Source of the DNA: Pyrocephalus nanus | Taxonomy: Eukaryota; Chordata; Aves; Passeriformes; Tyrannidae | Assembly: GCA_038380795.1 (NCBI GenBank) | Contig: CM076259.1 | Coordinates: 63,197,938 to 63,261,937 of the forward strand | Reading direction: 5' to 3' | Length of the DNA stretch: 64,000 nt | Part shown: piece after piece, positions 10,501 through 24,639 of the stretch | How positions within the stretch are numbered: position 1 is the stretch's first letter | Layout of the letters: every line of letters begins with the position of its first letter | Notes under the pieces: generated by a model | Databases searched by the model: none | The model's input: only the letters and a program-made list of their open reading frames with translations | Told to the model about the DNA's origin: nothing | Program-made: the position numbers and the translations under genes

Positions 10501-13500
10501 GTCTTCAGAGTCCTAGTTATGCTGGGAATAGGTACAGTTGGAAGCAGTTGCCTGACACCCTTCTGTGAGGGGGTTTCAAACATCCACCTGTCCCTTTCCA
10601 ATTCTCTGTCAGTGATCGTGGATATTGTGTTGGGAGTCTCGATACCTTTCACTGGGAGGCATCAACTGAGATTATGTTCTCACCATAATAAGCAGTGATG
10701 TAACAAATGCAAAATACATGGTTACCTTTTTAAGCTTTTAAGGCAGGAAAAAATGCACAGAAATATGTCAGCGGAAGACAGAGCAGGGAGAAACAAAATC
10801 TCTGTTCATCCCAGACAGCTCTTCTGTAGCAGCTATATGGAAGCTGTGCTCAGGATAAGATAGCGTGTTACAAATCCCATGCCCCCTCGCACACCCATGA
10901 CTAAAGCACTGCTTTTTTATTTATTTATTTTGTTGGCTGGTAAGGCGTTAAAGTTATTCATGTGGGCATGTGAAAGCCTTTCAAAGATAATCAACAGTGA
11001 TACTGGATAGTGAGCCTAGCAGTACTGGTCCAGAAGTAACGGTGTGTCAGTGGTAAGAGCTTCTCCAGTGCTGATAGCCAGGGTCAGCCAGAAGAGAAAT
11101 GTGTGTGAAATGTGCAGTTTTAGTGCTTTTAAAATATTTTAACGATGTATAATGGAATTCCAGTGGAGGACAAAACAGCATTCTCTTGCCAGATCCATAG
11201 TTTGAAGTCTTTCCTTTGGATGTTAACAGAATGACACCAGGCTTGTTAACTCACAGTAACTGATTAAGAAATGCTGACCTAAAGGTGAAGGAAAGGTAAG
11301 TTTCATCCTGCCTGGAGCTTAAATCAGCCCATTATAGGACTTCATGTGAAGAGACACTGAGTAGACATTGCAACTGAGCCTTGAATGCCAGCAGCTATAA
11401 ATACCATGTGAGAGTGAATTTATGCTGTAGCTCTCCAGTCAACATGCAGGAAATCACAGACTTCACTCAAGCGTTGAAAATACAATGCTAATGGACTACT
11501 GTATGCATTGCAAACGTAGCTTTCTTTCCTTAGATCTGTGTCCAACGCTGCTTCCTCTGTGAAGCTTTGAAATGTGAAGTCTGATCAATGCTGACTCTTC
11601 TCAAAACATTCAAAAAGAATTTTTAAGAAAGCTGTCACCTCTGTATGTTTCTCTTCAAAACTGCATGGTTATTTTATCTAAATTTCCACTCTTAAAAGAA
11701 AGTGGAGATATCTAAACCTCCATAAATGCAAACTGTAAGGTGTTTAAATTAACTTAATGTTTGGTACCTCAATTATCTGAAACCCTGACTTTTTAATGTA
11801 TTTCAAATTGAATAATAAAGGACCATGCATTTTATAAAGCACTGGTTAGACTTTATTATCAAGCCAGATCCATTCTCCCCTGTCTTTCCTCACCCACCTT
11901 CTTGTTGTTGATAGGTTTGGCAATGGTTTAGTGGCACCCAAATCATGGGTGCAATGTCCAAAAATGGGCATCCAGAGTTCATTCCTGTTTATATTGGCAT
12001 CTGCTATTACTTAGCAGCTTTTCTTTTGCCTGCTTTGATTAGCAGTGTTCTCAAGGTGTGTAGCACTTTCCAAACATGATTAAAATAATGGTATTTCTGA
12101 AAAACCTTGTAACTGACAGTTTGTAGTAAGCAATAGTTTTGTATGACCAGTTCTGAAAGCTTCCATGTCTCTCCTCAAAGTTTCCTAGTTTGTCCTGAAC
12201 CCTGTTTTGACTGCATTAGCGATTAGCAACATTAAGATATGTTAAGGTCATTACGAGAACTTCAGGAAGCTCTCTGCCACCCACTCCAGAAGCTGTGCAG
12301 ACACTCTGAAGCAATTACAAATGCAAAGTGAAACATGGAAGCCTACTCCCTCTGAATAAACTTAATTTGGAGGCAATTTGTATCATCTTTTTTGTTTGCT
12401 CATTTTTTTGTTTTGTTTTATTGTTTTTTTTTTTTCTTTAACCTTTTTTTTTTTTTTTTCCAATTTCTTTTTATTTATTTTTTTCCCCCTCATGGGTAGT
12501 GATCTGGAGGTACTTACAGTCAGTTACTGCAGCTTTGTGGAGAAGTTCTGATTTCTTGCACCTTTGGCTGGGTAAAGAGAACCCACAATATAGGTGACCA
12601 TGAAAGCTCCTTTACTCACTGTGTTACTGTGCATCCTCATAATCTGACTGAGGAAGGCCTCATAATTCCATAATTTAAGAGGCAATTGCATACCAACATC
12701 ACAGTTGCCTTTTGCGCATTAGTTAACTGAGTGATGATACAAAGCTGTTTCTGGAAGCCAAGGGGATGAAATCCAGCTGGCAGATCTGCTGGCACAGGGT
12801 CTCAGTCAGCCAGCCCTGCACGCTCGGCGTTCCTGGGGCTGCTGCGCTAATTGCTGGAATGCGATTCCTACCCACGGCACAAGGGGAGAACATGAACCCT
12901 GGCCAAGGGAGGCTTGCCTAGCCTATTGCCAAGCCCATGACTGCCCCCAACTCCGAAGGCTTGCTCTGCTTAGGTAAGTCACTGCTGCATTCCAAGTGCT
13001 TGTGGGCTGCCCACTGAGAGTCCTGAGCCCTCCCTGCATGAAGGGAGTGGTCCTTCTGGGGCTATTGTGAGCACTGATTTTCTGTGTGTTTTTTTTTTTT
13101 TTTTTTCTTTTGTAAGGATTTGGTTTACCCAGTTGGAAAACACTAATCAAAGACAGAATGTAGGGAAGGTGATGTCCGATTCTGCATGTTCGGGTTCTTA
13201 GAGACTTTAGTAGTGCAGACATAATAAATTGTGCTCAGCAGCTGCAAGAGCAGACTCTAACTACAGTGACACTGGAAACCATATGAAAAGAGCATATGTG
13301 CTTACTTGGGGTGCTTTCTATCTGTTGAAAAAGTGGCCCACTTCTCTCGGGCACTGTCATTTTTTTTAGAACAGCACTGTTTTAAAAATTCCTGTGTGAC
13401 TTTTTTAAGGTTAAGATACATTAACCATATTTGAAAATTATCTACTTATTGATCAGTTGAGAAAGGATTCTGATATACCAGTAGGAACATGTTCAATGAC

Positions 13501-16500
13501 TTATTTTGCCTTTTTTTTTTTTTTTTTTTTTTTTAAGGCAAGACAAAAACATGTCTCTGATCAATGAATTTAAATAAAAAAAAAGTCTCTATTCCTTCAT
13601 GCTTTTTAAAGTTATAAACAATACTGAACCACATTTCATCTATACATTTGAACAAGGTGTATCTTAGTTACTAGGTTTGTGTGGAGAAATAACTGATTTG
13701 GTTTCAGTAAGACACCATCCTAAACAAATCCAATAATGTGAAGCATAGAGATAAACATACTCCTTGACAGATGATGGAAATCGAGGGGGGCAAGGCTTCT
13801 GGGTACCTGTTTTTTATTACATTTATATGGTCCTCTACTCTTTAAAGAGATTTATACTCCTATTTATCAGCATTGTATATGGCAGAATGGGGTCCTTTTG
13901 GGCTGGGTGTTGGAAAAACCTTCTCCAGGAAGTCATCTCTGATTTGCAGCCTCTATGGTCTTTGTTGTGAAAAAGGAAATAGGGTGGAAAAAGGAAAACA
14001 AAAAATGGATTGAATAGCATGCTGGCAACCAGTATTATGATCCAAGTGTTTCATTCTTGATTTTGATGGGTTTAACAAGAAAGAAGTAAGGAGAAGGAAA
14101 ACTTAAAGGATAGGAGTTGCAGAAAGGAAGGGAGGTAAATGAAAGGGAATTGGGGGGGAGAGGGGAGGGCCATATGGATAAAAAAATGGCAAAGAGAAGA
14201 CTCAGTAGCTGGTCAGTGCAGGGCAGAGAGAGGGAGGGGAGTTACCAGTCATTTGAATCAGTGGCTGGGCAGGATGTACCTGGTCTGCGAGTCACTGTGG
14301 TGCAGAGCCAGCAAACATGCCGGTCCCATATCCAGACAGCTTCTCAGCCAGTTTGCACTGTGTGACAGTGTATGCTCCTTCTGCCAAAGTTGGTAAAGTA
14401 AGTCAAAGCAATGAGTTTAATGGAGGTATGGATAGCTGAATGAATAACTGTGTAATACTGTGGAGTGTAGACTACATAAGGTCTAAACTAGGCCACCAAG
14501 CTCCTGGGAACCATGGACTTGCAGCTCCAGGAGGAGCTGTTAATGGAACTTGTGTGGCTGATCAGGTGTGACCCATAAAAGTGAACACATTGTAAATCAC
14601 TGGGACAGCCTGACACCTGGTAGAGCCATTGTCAGTGCAAGCTTGGTAACAGTGGAATCAAAATGAGGCAGATGGCAACGGAAATGGAGATTTTTCAGAA
14701 CCAAAAGGAGTTTTCAAAAGACAGAATGTTGCCTGAACCCCTAGGGCTACAAGTGGGTATATACCTTGGGCTTTGTTTCCAAGACATCAAATATGTACTC
14801 CACATTTGCTAAATACCTCTTTGCTTGCTATATCAGCTTCTAAATCTGTCACCTATTTGGTCACAGAATTGGGGTGAAGCAGATGAACTTGTGGTGTCTA
14901 GGCAGGCAGCTTCAAGAAAATGGTGGGCGCATGCACACCTGTTGTCAAGGCTATATATGGGGCTGGGTTTTGCCCATCTTTAGGGAAACTGGAAATGGGA
15001 TTCATCTAGCCAAGTGCTGAGCTTTGGGATGGGGCTATTAGTTGTCTGTTCAAACCAGCAGTCACCTGCAAAAACAAACAGCTGAGACACACCTTTCAGC
15101 TCCAGCCAAACCCAACACCATCTGCAGCTCCACATATTAGTGACTGCAGAGACTCAGAAACTCTGGCTACTTGTTCTGATCCTTTTGCTGACCATGCAGG
15201 GTGGCTGCTCAGGGAACGGACTCAGGGAGCTGATTCAGTCAAAAAATAACTTGCCAGAAAAGAGGTCTTGGAAATTACAGAGTTAGCAGCTGTGGCTAAG
15301 AGATGGAACTATGCTAGGTCAGCATTTCCTCCAAAACAAGGCACAGGGAAACCCAGGCATTACTATCCAGACTAAAAGGCAGGTGCTGAAACCTACACCA
15401 CTGACTCTGCTTGTGAACACAAGTGACAGACAGCACTGGCCAAGCAAGAAAGCTTTCACTTTTGAGAAAGCCCTGAAGGACCATGCTTTAAATATTATTT
15501 TGTTCATGCCAGCTACATTTTTTTCTATGCAAAGCCAGGTCCATTTGATTAACAGAACTCCAAACAGTGCTTCTGGCCTAGAAACTTTGGAATAATTTCT
15601 TCTTTTTATCCTGTTATGAACCTATTTCAGTTGAAAGTGAGATGGCTGGAAGATAAACAAATGCTGAAACAGAAACCTTAAAGCTGGAATACAGTTATGG
15701 ATTTAGCAACTTAAATTTTCCAACAAATGCAGTAAAGCCCCATCTGACTTGGGCTCTAACCTTACTTCTGGCATGAAAACTCCCCAGTGCTTCTTCGTTC
15801 AATTCTAGTTGAGAAGTGTAGCCCTATTTATGGTGCTAGCCACCATATTCCTATTTATATGAGAGAATTCAGAACAACTGACATGTCCTCTCCATCCACT
15901 CTCTCACCCTCTGGTGGCTCTCATCCACAGTTTAAGCCCCTAGAGAAACTAGCAGAAACCAACATATGCATAATTTGCAGTATAGAAGGATTTCTAGGAG
16001 GCCCTTTACTTTTAGACATAAATGGATCTGTGCAAAAGAAGACTGTATATACATATTCCAGTGCTCAAATTTACCCTCATCTCATAATTATATTGAAGAA
16101 AAAAGTCTGTAGGAGAAGACAGGCTTTTTCCTTCTCCTATTCCTTTCCTTTGTTTTTGGACTACGCGGTGTTGTTCTTTCAGAGCCTGTGGTTGTTGTAC
16201 AGTGGATTTCATTTCCAGGGAGTTCAGCTTCTCCTTGTGATGGACAAGCGCTCCACAATCAGGTGTAGCAAGCTGCTGTTTCCAGTCCAACATCCTGTTC
16301 AAACATGACTTTGTGATAAGGCATGAGCATGCCCATAACACATGATACGTGGAATAGGTCACTGTTGAGATATTTTGCTGTGCTTTTATTAAACTGGCTG
16401 ATGTCCCCAGTTTGAACTGTCTGGTTCTAGCAATAAAACTCAGCAGCTGTGAAGTCTATCAGGTGCTGAGGGACCTTTAAGCACAGGTTAAGCCTGATGT

Positions 16501-18014
16501 CTTTATGTCTGAGATGCTCAGCATTGGAAAAAAAACCCTGCATTTGTTGGAAAATTTAAGCTGCTGAATCCAAAAATGTGTTCCAGTTTTAAGGTTTCAG
16601 CTTCAGTATTTGTTTAGCTTCTAGTTATCTCACTTAGCTGAAATGGTCTGGTAAAATTAAAAAACAAAAATAAAAGAAAAAATTACTCCAGAGCTTCTAT
16701 ACCATGTCTCCAAACCCATCAGGCTACCTACCTATTTCACAGGAGATTTTAAGAATGTAGTTAATGACAGTTTATAGTATTTTGAGTTCTTCAGATGAAA
16801 ATACATATGAAACCTAAATGTTGTTCCTACAGAGGCCATTTGCTGAGGCTAGAGCTTCCCTCTCACCTCTGTGCACACTGTAAAGTGGAGGTCTCTGTGT
16901 AGAAGAGCCTTGCACAGGAAAATGAGAGGAGCCCTTTGGCCATCCCCTAATATTTCTGAGGAACTCAGCTGACAGTTCCACAAACAGCAGGTGTTTGAGA
17001 TAACTTGGAGTTTTTGACTCAGAACAAACATGGTTAAAAAAGTGCCTGAAAAACTCCTCATCTTGCAATCTTTTTTTTTTTTTTCTTTTATTCCTTGGGT
17101 CACCTGGTACTACAAAAGTGACCAGACGCCCTCTACTCTGAGCAACTTTTCTTAGTAACACTATCCTCTCTCCATGTGTTAGCTCGACCATTTGTCAGTG
17201 GATTGGATTCTTGTTAGGCAGCTGTTCTTATTTGGTTTAACCGTGACCCACAAAACTGAGCTATGTGCTGTAGTAAAGGACAGATTTTACTTGATAGTTT
17301 GAAAATAGCCATGTCACTTTCTATTTCTTCTCCAATTGCTTTATTATCTTTGTTCCTAGGACTGCCGGGACAGTGAGAGTCCCAGACCCAAACTAGCATG
17401 GACAGGTTTAAGATGATTGTTTGCTTCTTGGTCACATGTGGAACTGTAATAGCCCTTGGCTGGATTTTGGAAAGCAAAGGTGTGCAATTCTGTGGCAGCT
17501 CCACCCCAGACAGAGATGAGGGAATTATTCTCCCTAATTTACAATAGGGAGAGCAAGCGTTCCCTCCCACAAAGTTGCAACACAAGATGTGAACTGGCCG
17601 GGCTAACTCCTGCCTTTCATTTGGCCTCTGCTTCTCACCAAAGCAGAATTTGAAGAGCAGAAAAACAAGTGAGAGGTGTGAATGCTGTTAGTAGAGATGC
17701 TAGGATGGCATTTGTATGTATCTTTTTAAAAAATCTCTGGTTTTACTGGTAATATGGACCAACCAAGAAGAACTGCTGGCAAGACCTTGTCTAGTTACCA
17801 AGCAAAGCAATTTAAATGGTCTTCTTTCATATGTTTCTGCTGTTGCACATTTCCCTCTGGATAGAGGAAAATGGTCAGTGCTTCATGGGGGATCAACAAA
17901 CAGTATGAATTAACCTTGCCTATTTTTTTTTATACCGTATGTTGACAAACTGATGACTCCTCACTGTGTAGAGATGGAAACTTCTACTGTGCTAAAGCAG
18001 GGTTCTGCTTAGTG
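10501..18014. other. Intergenic, no gene recognised; several T-rich tracts
   Basis: Mostly single-copy AT-rich DNA. It holds T-rich tracts at 12387-12490, 13089-13106, 13511-13534 and 17071-17084, and a TTTA run at about 10917-10931. The longest open stretch (15787-16308, + strand) begins with GTG, has no recognisable domain and shows no splice or codon-use support, so I do not call it a gene. No RNA gene was recognised. Confidence 0.65.
13511..13534. repeat. T24 homopolymer
   Basis: Uninterrupted run of 24 T. It has no flanking duplication or retroposon body on either side that I can see. Confidence 0.9.
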
Positions 18015-19190
18015 AATCATAGAATCATTGAATTATAGAATGGTTTAGGTTGGAAAGGACCTTAAAGATATGAAGTTCCAAACCCCCTGCCATGGGCAGG
18101 GACACCTTTCACTGGACCAGTTTGCTCAGAGTCCCATTCAGCCTAGCCTTGAACTCTTCCAGTGATGGGGCATCCACAAATTCTCTGGGCAACGTGTGGC
18201 AGTGTCTCACCACCTTCACAACCAAAAAATTTCGTTTTTATATCTAATCCAAACATATCTTAGTTTAAAGCATTCCCCCTTTGTTCTATCGCTTCATGCC
18301 CTTGTCAGAAGTCCTTCTCCAGCCGCCTTCTAGCCCTTCTTTGCATACTATAAGGTCTGCTATAAGGTCTCCCCTGAGTTTTTCCAGGCTGAACAGCCCA
18401 AAGCGTTGTCCTGAACATGAGTTCATTACCCAGTGCACAGTGCCAACTCACGCACAATGAGGCAAGGTATTTTAATTTTTTATCCTAATTTGTGCAAAGT
18501 AGGGAGCTGGGTGGTAACCCACAAAAGGCTGGCTCCCCGATCATCAAAACTTTACACTATTTATACATTTTAACAAATGCAGCAGCATTCATTGGTTACA
18601 TATTGCATAACGTTTTAATTAATATTACTCAATCTCCTGTTTGTAGTTGTATCTCTCGCTTCTTATGCTAATTAGCCCACATGTGCAGGTCTTCCCGCCA
18701 TTTAGGTCTGGGGTCTGTTTTGAGTAGTTGGTCAATGAGTTGGAGGTCATGATCTCCCACTGCCAGAATGAGCCAGTGTCCCCAGTCACTGCTCAGTTCT
18801 GCTGACTTCACTCCTGGTGGCTCTTATCCAGACAGCCCATTCATGTTGGGATTGTCTTCCCTTTCCCTTAAAACAAAAGATTAGCCAAGCATACGATGTT
18901 CACAATGCAATTGCTTAATCATAACTGTAACAGCTAAAAAAAATTGCAAAGTTTGACTCAAACCACTATTCAAATCTCGAGGGTCTTGGTATCACAACTG
19001 TCTCAGTCTGCATTCATAGTAGAGGCGCTCTGTCCCTCTGATCATCTTCATGGCCCTCCTCTGGACTTGCTCCAGCAGGTCCATTTTCTTCTTTTGTTGG
19101 GGACCCCAGAGTTGGTTGCAGTACTCCAGGTGGGATCTCACTAGAGAAGAGTAGTGGGGGAGAATCACCTCCCTTGACCTGCTGGTCACC
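18015..19190 (-). mobile_element. CR1 LINE, - strand, split by an LTR
   Basis: Read on the minus strand this is a CR1 3' portion ending in the tail that appears on + as AATCATAGAATCATTGAATT at 18015. The + strand piece 18015-18406 carries the usual GGTTGGAAAGGACCTTAAAG, CCATGGGCAGGGACACCTT and CCAGGCTGAACAGCCCA. The homology resumes at about 18997 with CTCTGATCATCTTCATGGCC and ACTCCAGGTGGGATCTCACT, and stops near 19190. Minus-strand translation of the second piece reads LVRSHLEYCNQLWGPQ, then LEQVQRRAMKMIRG, the C-terminal end of CR1 ORF2. The element is 5'-truncated and inactive. Confidence 0.93.
18407..18996 (-). mobile_element. Solo LTR of an endogenous retrovirus inserted in the CR1
   Basis: About 590 bp of non-CR1 sequence interrupts the CR1. 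Read on the minus strand it starts TGTGATACC and ends CAGGACA (TG...CA). It has LTR promoter signals in order: a CCAAT box (ATTGG on + at 18591-18595), a TATA box (TATTTATA on + at 18558-18565), and an ATTAAA poly(A) signal (TTTAAT on + at 18471-18476). The CR1 reading frame aligns right up to both edges, which fixes the boundaries to within a base or two. The flanking five bases, AGCGT and ACTGT, would be a decayed target-site duplication (3 of 5 match). There is no internal coding region, so this is a solo LTR left by recombination. The family is not identified; ERVL- or ERVK-like is possible. Confidence 0.8.
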
Positions 19191-20479
19191 AAAGAAAATG
19201 TCAAAAAGGCACCAACGACCTAGATCCAAGTATACTGTAGTGAATCTGACAGGCATCTCGTTGCTGGGTCAAGATCTAGACATAAAAGTAACAATTCTGT
19301 GTTTATATACATACAGACATGTTATCTATTTATGTAGGTGTACACAAGCACACACATAATGTTTATTTATTTAGGCCTGCATAGTATAGCCATTGTTACC
19401 TGGCAGTATGCAGTGAAAAAAGACTGATGGTTTAAATAAATGGAATTGCTCATGTGAAGAATTCAAGCCACCTCTCAAGCAATTAGCCAAGAGTAGATTG
19501 ATGGAAGGACAGAAGGAAACACTGCCTGACTGCAGCGCTGCCTGACCGCCTGCATAATGCAGGCCAGGGGACTTGTCATAAAAGCAATGCACCTTCTGAC
19601 CCTGACTTAGATGGCATTGCTGAAGGAAATCTGCTCTGACTACTGATATGTTATCCCAGTGCCGTTAAAAGTGAATCTGACTCCCAGTTGGGCGGGGTGG
19701 GTTATCTCACTCCCGGCTTCAGATCTCCACAGAAGGAGTACGCAAGCTTGTTTTAATCCAGTTTCTGGAAAGCAAAGAGATATAGGCACTTTTGGGGTAT
19801 GATGCATCTCATCCCAAGTTAGGCATCTAAAATGGGTGTAGATGAACTGCATCCCATAACACCCTATTTTCATCTGTTGACTATAAATGGAGTCCAAAGT
19901 AACCAACCCTGCTGAAGATGCTGTGTTGGGTGCCTAACCTCTGCCTTCAGCCTGTGAATCTCGTCATCATATTTTCTGATAGAGTGGGTGAATTTCTACT
20001 CCCTGATAAAATTTTATCTCTTAATCTTTTTGAGGAACAAATTAGAGTGACTGGCTGGAATCTTCATAAGGCACATCTTTACAACCCTTTAGCCATTCTT
20101 TGAGTTCCTCTCTGATTTCCAGTGTTCCCCTTGATATCAAGGGTGGATACACTGATGCAGAATTATTCCTATGATTCCCACAGTGGATTTAGTACAGATC
20201 TGTCCAAACATCCAAAGATTGCATTTGTGTTTTGGCCAAAGTTCAGCACTGCAAGTTTGACATCAAATCATGACCCATGATTGGTCAGAATCATGAATGC
20301 CTGGGGGGATTCTCTGCCTATGGAGCATCGCTTAAGACTGTTGCTTGATGACTATTGCCATTGACATTTTGCCAATATGGTTTTGATTAAACTTATTGCA
20401 CATTTTATTGACTTCTTCATCTTCTGTCCTTCTGGTGCAAATGTTAGTGACCACCAAAAGCCTTTATATATATTTAAGC
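19191..20479. other. Intergenic, no gene recognised
   Basis: Single-copy sequence with no recognisable exon, RNA gene or repeat. Short CA/TA-rich stretch near 19305-19360. Confidence 0.55.
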
Positions 20480-20760
20480 TTTTCTACCATGCCTATTACT
20501 GCTATGAAAAACTGTCATGCTAGAACATCAATTTAATTTGATAGGATTTATTTTCCACAGATATATGGTGATTGCCATTTTCTATATATAATTCTACATA
20601 GTTTTCAATCCTTTTTGCCAATCATTTTACTAGGTTCAGTATCAGAGTGATAGAATGGAGTTGACCTATTTACTTATCCATTAGCCTGGGCTACTTATAT
20701 GACATTACAATTTGTCCACGCTCTTCCTCTTATCCAATTTTCTTCCATGCTTGAATGCTG
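20480..20760 (-). mobile_element. Probable ancient CR1 fragment
   Basis: On the + strand the order AAAACTGTCATGCTAGAACA, TTTGATAGGATTTATTTT, TTTTCAATCCTTTTTGCCAA, TTTTACTAGG and TTAGCCTGGGCTAC resembles the antisense text of the central reverse-transcriptase region of old amniote CR1 elements (the part around the 'lack/misplaced Leu-Val ... Thr-Gly' core). The divergence is heavy, and I base this on order and spacing more than on identity. Confidence 0.42.
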
Positions 20761-23700
20761 AGGGTTTTGGAAGTCCTGATGCATGTCTGTCTTCAGCTTG
20801 CCTCGTGACTTGCCTAGCAAAGGCCTAATACTCTGAGTGTAGTCAAACAGAAGTTGTGGAACAAAGGAATCAGAAGTATAAGCATTTGGTCTATCTTGAT
20901 TTTCTTACTCAATAAACATTGTTGCTTAAGAGTTGTAGTGTTAAGGGTTTTCTTCCTTTGGTAACCTGAAAATGTTGGATGGGAATACTGGAAACAAGGC
21001 TTTAGAACATGAGCAGTGATGGCAAGAAAAGTTTTTGTTTGTCTGCAGATTCATAAAGATGAATTTGACAAAAATGTAAGCCATATTTGGACAGTCTATA
21101 TAATTAAAGTTAGTGGTTTTAAAACTGCAGTTTGTGGATCTTAATGATCTCTAAGACCATGGTAAGAACACTTTATATTTCACTAGCACATCAAATTTGC
21201 CACTTGCAATGGGAGGCCTTGCACACTGGGAGTAGCCCTCCTTCTTCAGCCCCTTTGACCACAATCTCCCCTTCTGCAAAGGATTACAGCACAGCAATTT
21301 CTTCTCTGACATACCTCTCAGACCAACAGATATGATGGAATCTCCTGCTACACTCCACATGGCTCTGAAGTAGTCCATGGGAAAAAATGCCCAGGGACTT
21401 AGGTATATGGAAGAGCTGCTTGGAGTTTGTCCTAGGACCTGGGAATGAGCTCTTGAGAGGAATGATTTGAGTGTTCCTTAGCTGTTTGCAGCCCAGAGTC
21501 TCCTGCAAAACAGGCTTAATTATTACAGAACAGTCACTCATGGGCATTGAAAGGCATTGCTGCTTGCTGTAAAAAAAGGGTGTGGACCAAGATGAGCTGC
21601 TGGATTTTTCGAGAGGTAATTAGGAGGCAATCTACAATGTAAACAGTTCAAATAAATTTGGCAGAGTTGCTGCCAGAAGCTAGATAGTGAAACTGATCTA
21701 GCTTATGTTAGCCTACTGACTATATTAGTTTATTGTCTTGAACTTAAATCCTTTGCAAAGGATTTAATGATGTTATGGATGTTGGCTTTTCAGTTGTGCC
21801 TTTGGGTTATAAGGATATATCAGGCTAAAAAGATTTTTCAGAGAAAGGAATAAACCTATAGACCTGTCTGACTAGTTGATCTTGGAGGCAGCACAGCTAT
21901 CTAAATGAAAAATATCCTTCTAAGGATATTTTTTTTGATGGAAATGAAGTTGTTTAGTGGGAGGAAATGGTGGAAGCTATTGCCAAGGTCCTTCTTTTAT
22001 TCATGGAATCAGCATATTCCTAGCTCTAGGAAGAGGTACTCCACCAAGCAGGGTTATAATCCAGGAGTTGCCTCTCTGGGAACAATAGGAAAATCAGAAA
22101 TGTTGAGAAATTTGTAGATGGAATGGAACATTTGCTCTCCAGGATAGTTGTTTGTGAACAGCTTGGGTGCTCTCTGTGGGAGGATCCAGGCGTGTCTCTG
22201 CTGGCAGGATCTAAAGCTCGTCACCCTGAACACCTACGCAGCAGGATGTTCTTGCCAGCTGGGGACTCCAAGTCTAGAGCGAAGCTACTGAAGTCAGACC
22301 TGTGTTGCATACATGAATCAGGTGGACTGTTCCCATGGTTTGGCAGAAAGATTGAGGGCTAGCAGGGAGACCCTATGGGTTTGGGGTAAGAACTTGTACC
22401 ACCTGGGTCTCTTATAGCTCACACTGTAGAATGTTGATTGCCACATCAATGCCCCAAAGAAGATTTTTAACTCTGATGAAGAAACGATGGAAAAAGCAAA
22501 CCAGGCAATGGAAAGGTCGTACAGGACCTCAGAAAATCTCCTTTGAAGTGTGTGTTGATGTCTGGTAGATAATACTTTGAAAGCATACCTTCACTCACAG
22601 AGGGGCTTGAGACCACCTTGATGCTGATTTTCAAATAGAATATCAGCCAAACCTAAAACACACAAACACTTTCAAAACCAAGAGCTTGCTGGTGCGCATA
22701 CTGCTCTGTTGAGAATTTTACGTCTGCCTGTAGATCAGAACAGGAAGCAGGGGTTTGAGAGCTTTTGTCAGAAAACCTCAAAGCTTATGGTGATATTATA
22801 AATGTCAATGTTATAAGAAGGAGGAAAGTACCAGACTGTTCTGTACAATACAACAGGGACTTTATAACATTACAGGAAGCTGCATATGAGAACTACAGAG
22901 AAGTTAAGGTCTGTGGTGTTAATGTGGTGTAATAACTGGAGTCTCATAACATTCAGTTTATCCCTCTTTCAGTATATTCTGAGTCACAAGCAGTATAACA
23001 CTGGTTGAACTGTGGAGTGAGACATGTGAGTTTAAAAAGCACTTAAAGAGAATTTTCCCCCAAGTTCCAGTCCTCCTAAGAAAAAAGGTTGAAGCAAAAT
23101 AATCAAAATCAAGCTCTTATGCTTAATTGTACATCAGATAAGTTCGTCAGTAGAAAGGATTGTATTTAGCAATTAATCTTGAAAAAATAAGAGAAACAGT
23201 GATGTTAGAAGAACAAAGAATGGGAAGGTAGGCTATAACTGGACCCTGCACAAGAGGTGAGCTGGTAATTATTCACATCTCAAAGACATTTGAATTAAGC
23301 AGGAAAGTAAAAACTTCTACCTCACAGCTAGATATGTGCTGAACATAAAAAGCTAAGATTACTATATGCTTGGACACACTGTAGGAAGCTCAGAATAAGA
23401 AGTGACCCTGAAAATACTTCTGCAATCTTCTACTCCTTTACTGTTGGCCTTGTACCAACCATCTATGATTCCATCTTGGCTGAACTGAAGCAGAACCTAT
23501 TATAATCCACCCAAGACTAAGATGTCTGTAGATAATTGGACAGTGGAGAAACTGAATTATGAAGTACAACTATATCAGTGGGAGAATATATTAGGGAATC
23601 CTGAATGAGTGCTCTCTCTTATTCAACAACCTTTTGTTTTGTTTTGTTTTGTTCTTCCTTTCTTACTGTAGATTTTTGTGGGGAAGATTCCTGAGTTGAT

Positions 23701-24566
23701 AATAAACATGGCCCAAAAGCACTGTTTTTAAACTTTTAATTTTTTTCCCCCTATTTTATGCCACTAGACCAATGTTAACTGTGCATAAAGATGGATATAT
23801 GAAACTAAAGAAAAAAAAAAATTCTCTGTAAACTGAGAGAGAATAACAAGGGATATGGAGTACCAGAGCCCACTGGCTCAATTTCTTGGCTTTATTTTCT
23901 TCCTGTGAAATGTTTATCCAATCTAATGAGTAGTGGGGGGGAACATTATGCTTTAAATTTAACCTGTCTTTCTAAAAACGTTCTTTTAATAGCCCAAGAA
24001 GAAACCCCCCCTTTTTCATCTTTTTTTCAGTCCTTATCCTTTCCCACTAGCCTTGCTAGAGCTTGCCAGCTCTCCTAGACCAATAATACTGAGAACAGTA
24101 AATGTGGTATGAAATTTCCTGAATTACTGGTGAGCACAAGGCTAAGCTGTTGCTTACAGCTGTCTTGTGTTCTCATCATAAGAATAAGTGCCAACCTGCA
24201 TGGCAGTCTGCAGCATGGCTTGGGATCTCCACTGCTCCTTTTCCTTGTGTAATGATTCCTTCTGACTATTGACTTTTTTCTGACCACATCCCACTTTGTC
24301 ACGGGAGATATCTCCTCGGTGGACTCAGTTACCTGCTCTGTCCTGTTTCTTGGGCACTTGTCTGTTCTTCTTGCTACTCCCTAGTGACCAAAGTGATTCC
24401 CAGAAGGGGGGCTACCAGCCTTTTATGACAACTCTCTCAAAGCTTGCTTGTCTCTGCCTGCATTTCTGCTAGTTCATAGTAGCACTCTTGTCAGGTCTAA
24501 ACCCAAAGCTTCTGCAGCCAGTAGCAGCCTGTGAGTCTTCCGTTTTATATATTTTCTATATCCATC
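20761..24566. other. Intergenic, no gene recognised
   Basis: Single-copy AT-rich sequence; a (TTTTG) run at about 23631-23653 and a short A run near 23811-23822. None of the open frames has a recognisable domain. Confidence 0.6.
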
Positions 24567-24590
24567 CATATTGCAGTTTAGCTGCAGAAA

Positions 24591-24639
<49 letters not shown>

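Noticed and set aside
15787..16308. 173-codon open frame on the + strand
   Set aside because: It begins at GTG, has no recognisable domain, and its composition looks like translated non-coding DNA. A single frame of this size is plausible by chance in 64 kb read in six frames.
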